Notes under the pieces: model-generated
What the model saw: the letters and a program-made list of their open reading frames with translations, nothing else
The model's database searches: none
What the model was told of the DNA's origin: nothing
Assembly (NCBI GenBank): GCA_023053685.1
Contig: JALIGW010000002.1
Span: 241,942,677 to 242,006,676 of the forward strand
Direction: 5' to 3'
Source: Diadophis punctatus similis
Lineage: Eukaryota; Chordata; Lepidosauria; Squamata; Dipsadidae
DNA: 64,000 nt
Program-made: the position numbers and the translations under genes
Part shown: one piece after another, positions 57,405-64,000 of the stretch
Layout: every line of letters starts with the position of its first letter
How positions within the stretch are numbered: position 1 is the stretch's first letter

Positions 57405-58844
57405 ATTTTACGGGGCTGACAAAATCCCCTTCCTGTTTCTAAAAAAGAACAAGAGGAATTAGGCGAATTCAAAGCACCTTCAAAATATAGAAATTCTAGT
57501 GATTTTCCTGACTCAGATAGAAACAAACCAAGCTTCACCTGGAAAGGAGAGAAAGTACATTCAAGAGCACAGTCTCTACCTGTCCCAAAAACCTGGGACA
57601 TAAATGTGGCTGAGGCATTTATCCTTTTCTGATGCAAGATTTCCTTCCATGTTGTTTCAGTCTGATGTTTACCTTAAAAACAGTCACTGAAGAAGTAGCA
57701 GAAGAGGTCCCACCAGAATTTTGAAAATTACAGTGAGAAGCAGCTTCTCCTCTGGGGATCCTAGAATTCTTCAGGGCTCAATTTGAAGAGGAATAGCTGG
57801 GGAAAAAAACATCTTAGTGAAAAATGATATATCCATCCCTTGGGACAGTGTTCTTTAGTGGTTGTCAGCCTTCCTGTCGGGTCTTGTCCAGAAAGTGATG
57901 CTGGATAAAGATAGTTCAACAACCAGATAATGACTTCTGCTGTCCTTCAATGTAGCAACTTGTCTCCAGAGACCACTGGGGAAGATCATCCAGAACTATG
58001 TACTTTGGTGACATTCTAAGTTGGTGGCACTTAGCTCAAGATTTGCCTGTCTTCTAATGCCAATTAAACAATCAGTACCTTGAACCCTGTCTAATGTTAA
58101 GATTTGGCCCTGTTTGTGATTTTCTTTTCTATTAGATCTCCATATATGAATCCTGATTGGAGCTGATTTTAAAATTGCTTGTGACTGAGGTCAAATTTTA
58201 TTTCCCATCTTTTCTAGAAATATTAATTTTAGGATGAGATTAGATTAATAGCAGGAAAATAACAGCCTATGGACTATCCCTTTTGCTTAATAGGGAGAAA
58301 GTTAGAGAGGGGTTTGAACCTTTTTTCCCCTTGATGCTCTCTCTATTTTCCTTCCATATTTGTGTAAGCACTAAGAAACTTTATATTTAAAATTTTTTAT
58401 TTTTATCTTACTAAACATACAGAGGGCTGTGAGACCTACAGCTATGATGGCAGCAATTCCCATAGCATGGTCCATGGTGTGACATGAGTTCTTGCCACAT
58501 CCTTCCTGAAACTGGTTTAGGGGGACCTTGTGGACCCTCTTCTTTTTTGTTTGGCCTACCCATCTCTGAGACTGTGTGCAAATCCTCCCAAAGATTGCCA
58601 GGTGCTTGGTAGATGTGGTTGGGAGTCCCTGTTCTTTAATGTCTCAGTATCAGTTTTTCTCTTGGGATTACTTTTCTTATCTGGAGACGGAGAACATTGA
58701 TATGCACACCTTGGGCCTACAAGAGTTAACTGGGGGTTTGAGTGAGAGAGGGAACCTGACCAAATAGGTAGAAATATCCTGATCATGACAGGTTGAATAT
58801 GGGTCATACTTGGTGACATCTCATCTGCTATTCAAAAGTTGTCC
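57405..58844. other. 5' flank of V2R-2
   Basis: Presumed 5' UTR and promoter of V2R-2. No clear TATA box, CpG island or repeat was identified. Confidence 0.4.
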
Positions 58845-59300
58845 CACTGTATGGCCCTTGGCCTCTACTCTCAGTGCCTGGCTACCAGATATTTGGTGGC
58901 TCTGGCTCCCAGCTGTTGCATTTGAATGCCAGATTGATGCCTAACAAGGTTGCTTTCACTGGATCTGCTCATTCAGATAAGGCCTCAGTTGCTGCCTAGA
59001 TTGGGCAGGTGGAATGGTCCTTGGATCATCCTGTGTTAATCCTGGGATGTACTTTGATTTACAGAGAAAGTTCAAAAGATGAAAGACCTAAAGGACGTCT
59101 TGAGAGCATTGAAGGAAAACTCTAAGGGAATCCGATCAAACATATGTAAGAGCCCACATTAGAGATTACCTCATGGTGATAAGGGTAGTGAAACAGCAAT
59201 ATTTTTCCACTCTCATTGTGTCTGCTGATAGCCATGCAGCAGCCATATGTAAAGTGACCCAGTCTTCATTGGTTAGGGAGAATAAAGGAGAATATATGTA
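58845..59300 (+). mobile_element. Old L2 LINE fragment
   Basis: Decayed L2 ORF2: LNARLMPNKVAF near 58920 matches the endonuclease start. 59065-59280 matches the MKRLKRRLERRWRASKAESD to RPAALFRVTRSLL region after a deletion of the endonuclease. Many stops. Confidence 0.72.
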
Positions 59301-59351
59301 GTTCAGGGTTGAAATGAGGGGTTCTCGGTGCTCTCTGAGCCTGGTTGGGGT

Positions 59352-59575
59352 TTATTTATTTATTTATTTATTTATTGCAGATGTTTCATTACCCAAACGT
59401 ATCCTTCCTTAACACAAAACCCCTCAGCTCAAGGTTGACTCAGCTTTCCATCCTTTTGAGGTTGATAAAATGGGGAACCAGATTGTTGGGGGCAATAGGC
59501 TGACTCTGTAAACCATTCAGAGGGTTCTGTAAAACACTGTGGAGTGGTATATAAGTCTAAGTGCTATTGCTATTA
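59352..59575 (+). mobile_element. tRNA-derived SINE, 3' portion
   Basis: Contains CAAGGTTGACTCAGCTTTCC, GGGGAACCAGATTGTTGGGG and ends AAGTCTAAGTGCTATTGCTA. The head is missing and the left flank is a (TTTA)n run. Confidence 0.75.
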
Positions 59576-59854
59576 CAATTCCACTTTCCTTTGGTCGAAA
59601 GATTGTTGAGGCAATGAATAGGAAGATGTCACCACTGTAATTCTTGAACACAATTTTGATGTATAGTTATCTGATAAGTGCTTTTAAAGAGGGCTGCCGT
59701 GAGTTCTGAAGTCAGGAAAACAAAGCTGTTTTACTGGATAGCAGTAGACTCAAACCACAAGGAGTGGCAGCTTAACCTGCATGGATCATGCTGAACCCTG
59801 TGTGTGCCCCATACCTCTGAATAAATCCCAGAATATCTAACTTTAGGCACAAAA

Positions 59855-60105
59855 TGTTTCCATTGTTCCTATTGCAACCATGGCTTGTCCGTGAAAGGCT
59901 GGTCAAGATGCCCAGAGAAAGTAGACCTAGAAGCTTTGCCCCAAGAGAAGATTGAAGGAATCCTGTCTCTTGACAGCTACATCACTTGTCGCTCCCTCTG
60001 GACTGTGTCTAGGGCTTTAAATGCTGCATATTCATCAATCCAAGAGGAAAGTGAAGGATGGCAAAGATTGGTTGGTTGTTCACCAGTAGCAGCCATGGCA
60101 TGTAT
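59855..60105 (+). pseudogene. V2R exon-3 remnant (3' end of exon)
   Basis: [45 protein letters not shown] and an exon end without a proper donor (GCATGTAT instead of GCAGGTAT). Open over this fragment, unlike its sister at 21769, but isolated: no other V2R exon accompanies it. Flanks match 22014-22130 and 22571-22745. Confidence 0.8.
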
Positions 60106-60582
60106 CCCCTCTGCATAACCCTGTGGTGTCCTTCTTTTTTAAAAAAAATATATAAAGGTATCTATGAAGATCATTATTTTCTTCATAGAGCTGGCATTCT
60201 TGACTATGCGATTATGTACTTTTCCATAGTAGCATATTTTTCTTTCCATCATGTATTTATTTCACATCTTTTTTCCATATCTTTATTAAACTTCTAATAT
60301 AATCCGTTATCTACTTCTGTCTTTATCCACTGTTCGCCTTATTTGAGATTTCTTTTTAATGTCTTCTTTTTAAATGTTATGCTTCTTAATATCATCATAC
60401 CATTCATTTTGAGCTTCCCCCCATTAATTTAGAGTTATTGAGCTTGGCTCAAGTCAAATCCTTCACCCTGTAATTCAAGATATGAATTTTAATTGTATTT
60501 TAATTAAAATTATTTAATCAAAATATTGAAATTTATATTAATATTAAAATTAAAATATTTAATGTTAATGTTAATTGCATTA

Positions 60583-61150
60583 ACAGAGGGATACAATCAA
60601 GATCAAGTGAGATACTAATACCACTCTATAAAGCCTTAGTAAGACCACACCTAGAATACTGCATCCAGTTTTGGTTACCGCACTATAAAGAAGATGTTGA
60701 GACTCTAGAAAAAGTGCAGAGAAGAGCAAGCAGGATGATTAGGGGACTGGAGACTAAAACATATGAAGAACGGTTACAGGAACTGGGCATGGCTAGTCTA
60801 GTGAAGAGAAGGACCAGGGGAGACATGATAGCAGTGTTCCAGTATTTGAGGGGCTGCCACAGAGAGGAAGGGGTCAAGCTATTCTCCAAAGCACCTGAAG
60901 GCCAGACAAGGAATAATGGATGGAAACTGATCAAGGAGAGATTCAACCTGGAAATAAGGAGAAATTTTCTGACAGTGAGAACGATCAACCAGTGGAACAG
61001 AAGTTGCCTTCGGAAGTTGTGGGAACTTCATCACTGGAGACTTCCAAGAAGAGATTGGACTGCCATTTGTCAGAAATGGTGTAGGGTCTCCTGCTTGAGC
61101 GGGGGATTGGACTAGATGATCTACAAGGTCCCTTCCAACTCTGTTAATCT
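60583..61150 (+). mobile_element. CR1 LINE 3' end
   Basis: The frame 60714-61115 encodes the RT C-terminus (MQRRASRMIRGLETKTYEER, NNGWKLIKERFNLEIRRNFL) with a frameshift near 61000, followed by the CR1 3' UTR ending CTACAAGGTCCCTTCCAACT. It interrupts the duplicated pseudo-exon flank. Confidence 0.9.
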
Positions 61151-62040
61151 GTTAAACTAATTCATTCAGGGTTAGAATGAATTCATAAAGATCCCAAGGT
61201 CTTTCACTTTATTAATGCAGGCTTCTCCTTTATAACATTAACTTTGTTTTCCTTATAAGCATCTCTTGCTAATGTCATGGAATTTATTAGTATTTTCTAT
61301 TTTGATCGTTAGATAAGACAAATTTGATAGTCCCTAAAATCAAGTTCTCCAATATAACAACATCTCCCCCCCCCTCAATATTTCTATGCCTCTACTTTTT
61401 AAACATAATCCCCTACAGATTATGCCTTGGAGATACTGGCCCAAGCTATTAGTATTAGAAGAAAAAGGAGAATTTGGGGTGAGCAGCAGAAGAAAGTTTG
61501 ACAATGTTGAGTACCTTAAGTACCTTTCACCCATCTATACAAAAGATGGAGAGAATTTTTAGATAAATTATAGTTGGGGAAGAATTTGTGGAATCCAGGA
61601 AAGGAAACCACAGTTGTTCAGGGAGAATTCAGATCAACTGTGGTGCTGAAGTCAAGATACCGGATGAGTTTAAGTTTAAGTTTACTTTATTGTCATTGCA
61701 CCTCATACAACGAAATTAAATGCCATCTTTAGTGTACATCATACATAAGAAAACCTATTTGTCCTTGTTTTTATTGTCTGCCAGGTGAGGAGCGAGAGAC
61801 CCAGTTTAAGTGCACCATGGAAGATTCATGGGCAACTTCATGAGATTTACTCAATCTTTTGCCTCAAACAGTGATAGGATGGAGGGAAGAAAAGAATGGG
61901 GAATATGCCCACTAATTTGACCTTCTGAAGTAATTTGGGATATAAATCTAACAAAGAAAGAAAATGAGTGAAGATTTAATGTCCAAGGAACATGAACATC
62001 ATTTTGATTCTCTGAAGAAAGAAGGGGAAAGGATTTAATT
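61151..62040. other. Unassigned
   Basis: 61418-61445 continues the duplicated V2R pseudo-exon flank. 61683-61745 (TTTATTGTCATTGCACCTCA) looks like a LINE 3' end of a family I cannot name. Nothing else seen. Confidence 0.45.
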
Positions 62041-62662
62041 TAATTTAATTTTAATTTAATAATAGTTCTTATAAGCCGCCCAATCCCGTAGGACTCAGGG
62101 CGGTGTACAACATGGATAAGAACAATAAGACAAAACATAACAGTTTAAAAAAAAATAACATTATTTTAAAAATCACTCATCCATGGGAGAATCTGATCTT
62201 CTTTTTCACCCCGCCTGCCAGAAGAGCCATGTTTTTACAGCTTTGCGGAAGGCCAGTAGAGTGGGGATAGTCCGGATCTCTGGTGGGAGTTGGTTCCAGA
62301 GAGATGTGGCTCCCACAGAGAAGTCTGTCCCCCATGGACCTGCCAGCCGACATTGTTTTGCTAATGGGACCTGGTGGAGGCCCACTCTATGGGACCTAAC
62401 TGGTCGTAGGGAGGAATGTGGTAGGATGCAGTCCCAGAGGTAACCTGGTCCTGAGCCATGTAGGGCTTTAAAGGTCAAAACCAACACCTTAAATTGTGAC
62501 CGGATGGGAGGATGCAATGCAACCGATGGGACCAATGCAACCGATGGGAGGATAGTTGTTACATGGGTGTATCTTGGCATACCCACCACAGCTCGCGCAG
62601 CTGCATTCTGTACCAATTGCAGTCTCCGGATGCTTTTTAAGGGTAGCCCCATGTAGAGCAGG
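62041..62662 (-). mobile_element. L2 LINE 3' end
   Basis: (ATTTA)n tail at the left, CCGCCCAATCCCGTAGGACT hallmark, then the minus-strand coding end ([40 protein letters not shown]). A small duplication around 62515-62550 repeats TGCAACCGATGGGA. Confidence 0.92.
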
Positions 62663-63063
62663 TTTCTATCTGTAGGATGAGGTTTCAAGGCATGTTGTTC
62701 AATATTGTCAACCATAGCAATCTCCTGCCTTATTTTCCCTCTCCCATACATACACAGACACAACCATATGCTAACTTTTGAATTTCAATTCAGCAATTGA
62801 ATCTCTGAACATCTCAGAATCTTGGAAGGGAGGAGATGTTGGATACACAAGGGAAGATTGCTTAGACTGCTCCTACTTTTGGTTCTCACAACAGCTCAAC
62901 TAAGGCACACTTCCAGAAAGTACATCATGGGCTTTTATTGGAAAGCCTTCTAGAGTTGGAAAGATGAACGACATGAAGAGACATAATATAATCCTTTATG
63001 GACATGTAAAAAAAGCTTTAAAAAGTGGTTTCAAGCTCATACATGGATACCAGTAGTGGGTTG
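62663..63063. other. 3' flank of V2R-3
   Basis: Unassigned. The last 13 bp (63051-63062, CAGTAGTGGGTT) equal the left terminus of the 6026-9908 hAT-like element. Confidence 0.45.
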
Positions 63064-63974
63064 CTATGTTTCTACATTTCTTCTGATCGTAAGCTGCTCC
63101 TTCGTATTCAGATCTGGCCTCAGAATGATAGTGTAGCATTTGGGAATGAAGATGCAGCTGAGCAGCCCAACACTGGAGGACAAAATGGAGAAGACCTGCA
63201 AAGCCACCATGTATTTCCCTTTCGTGCTCAGGTAGGTGGGTACAAAACTCACCCAGACACTGCAGAAGACCAGCATGCTGAAGGTGATCAGCTTGGCTTC
63301 GTTGAAGGCACCAGGCAGATTCCTGGCAAGGAAAGCCACTGTGAAGCAGATGAAAGCCAGAAAGCCCAGGTAGCTGAGGGTGATGTAAAACATGACAACA
63401 GAGCCTTCATTACATTGCAGGATGATTATTCCTGGCTGAGAGTAGAGGTCAGAGTCAAGGAATGGGGGGAAAACTCCCAGCCAGATGGAGCAGATGATAA
63501 CTTGGACAGCAGAACAAGAAAGGATGATGGAATTGGCCAAACTCTTCCCCAACCACCTCTTCACTTGGTTTCCTGGTTTTGTAGCAAGGAAAGCAAGCAC
63601 CACTGTGATAGTTTTGGCCAGAAGAGAAGAAATGGTAATGGAAAAGATGATGCTGAAAACACTTTGTCGAAGAAGGCAGGTGGCTTTCCTTGGTTGACCA
63701 ATGAAGAGAAGACAAGACAAGAAGCAAAGCAGGAGGGAGATCAGGAAGATGTAAGAGAGGTCCCGGTTGTTGGCTTTGACAATGGTTGTTTCTCGGTATT
63801 GAATGAATATAATTAAGACAAGGACTGTAGTTAGGAAGAAAAGTAGGGCAAAGGAGACCAGGATGATGCCCAGATCTTCTTCATAAGACAGGAAGGTTAT
63901 AACTTTGGGGATACATTGGACTCGTTCCTCATTTGGATATTGATCATGTGGACACTTGGTGCATTTTTCTGTAT
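63064..63974 (-). CDS. V2R-3: vomeronasal type-2 receptor, last exon only
   Basis: 911 bp, the same length and splice phase as V2R-2 exon 6, with [20 protein letters not shown], seven hydrophobic segments and [18 protein letters not shown]. It ends [18 protein letters not shown] and TAG. The acceptor and 26 bp of intron before the window end are identical to V2R-2. Upstream exons lie beyond 64000. Open throughout; whether the gene is complete cannot be judged here. Confidence 0.92.
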
Positions 63975-64000
63975 CTGAGAAAACCAAAAACCAATATTTC

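Noticed and set aside
63025..63816. 263-codon + strand open frame opposite V2R-3 exon 6 (and a 133-codon one at 31480-31881 opposite V2R-2)
   Set aside because: Antisense shadow of the well-supported 7TM exon. The frame is open in both only because the exons are near-identical copies.

Overview
This is eukaryotic DNA from a squamate reptile, most likely a snake. The host genes recognised are all type-2 vomeronasal receptors (V2R, class C GPCRs). The repeats fit a squamate: a tRNA-derived SINE with a Bov-B-like 3' end (Sauria SINE type), a Bov-B LINE 3' end, young L2 LINEs, many CR1 3' ends, and abundant hAT-type MITEs and microsatellites. No bacterial features, CRISPR arrays or cellular RNA genes were seen.

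Layout. V2R-1 is on the + strand; exons 3-6 lie between 3076 and 20460, and exons 1-2 must lie to the left of the window. V2R-2 is on the - strand and appears complete: six exons from the ATG at 57404 to the stop at 31129, about 852 codons, all open with matching splice phases. V2R-3 is on the - strand; only its last exon (63064-63974) is in the window. V2R-1 and V2R-2 converge tail to tail. Between and around them lie at least four broken V2R exon-3 remnants on the + strand (about 21769, 27580, 28690 and 59855).

Mobile DNA fills most of the rest. V2R-1 introns hold CR1 and Rex1-like LINE pieces, a 3.9 kb hAT-like composite (6026-9908) inserted in a CR1, an L1-type element that carries ORF1 but no ORF2 (10222-13370, 19-bp target duplication) split by an L2 3' end, two TA-flanked palindromic elements, and the Sauria-type SINE. 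The intergenic segment 20.5-31.1 kb holds two Ty3/gypsy fragments in opposite orientation, one with a chromodomain and a 396-bp LTR, plus several hAT MITEs with perfect 8-bp target duplications. The 19 kb intron 2 of V2R-2 holds a hAT MITE, a CR1 reverse transcriptase ORF, two near-identical full-length L2 elements nested in opposite orientation (one with an intact 1056-codon ORF2), a third truncated L2, and a decayed endogenous retrovirus with two 430-bp LTRs.

Reading of the window: a V2R cluster that grew by duplication and inversion. V2R-1 and V2R-2 still share intron sequence, and V2R-2 and V2R-3 share an almost identical last exon. Exon boundaries come from reading splice sites and phases by eye. 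Element family names below clade level are inferences that need a library search.
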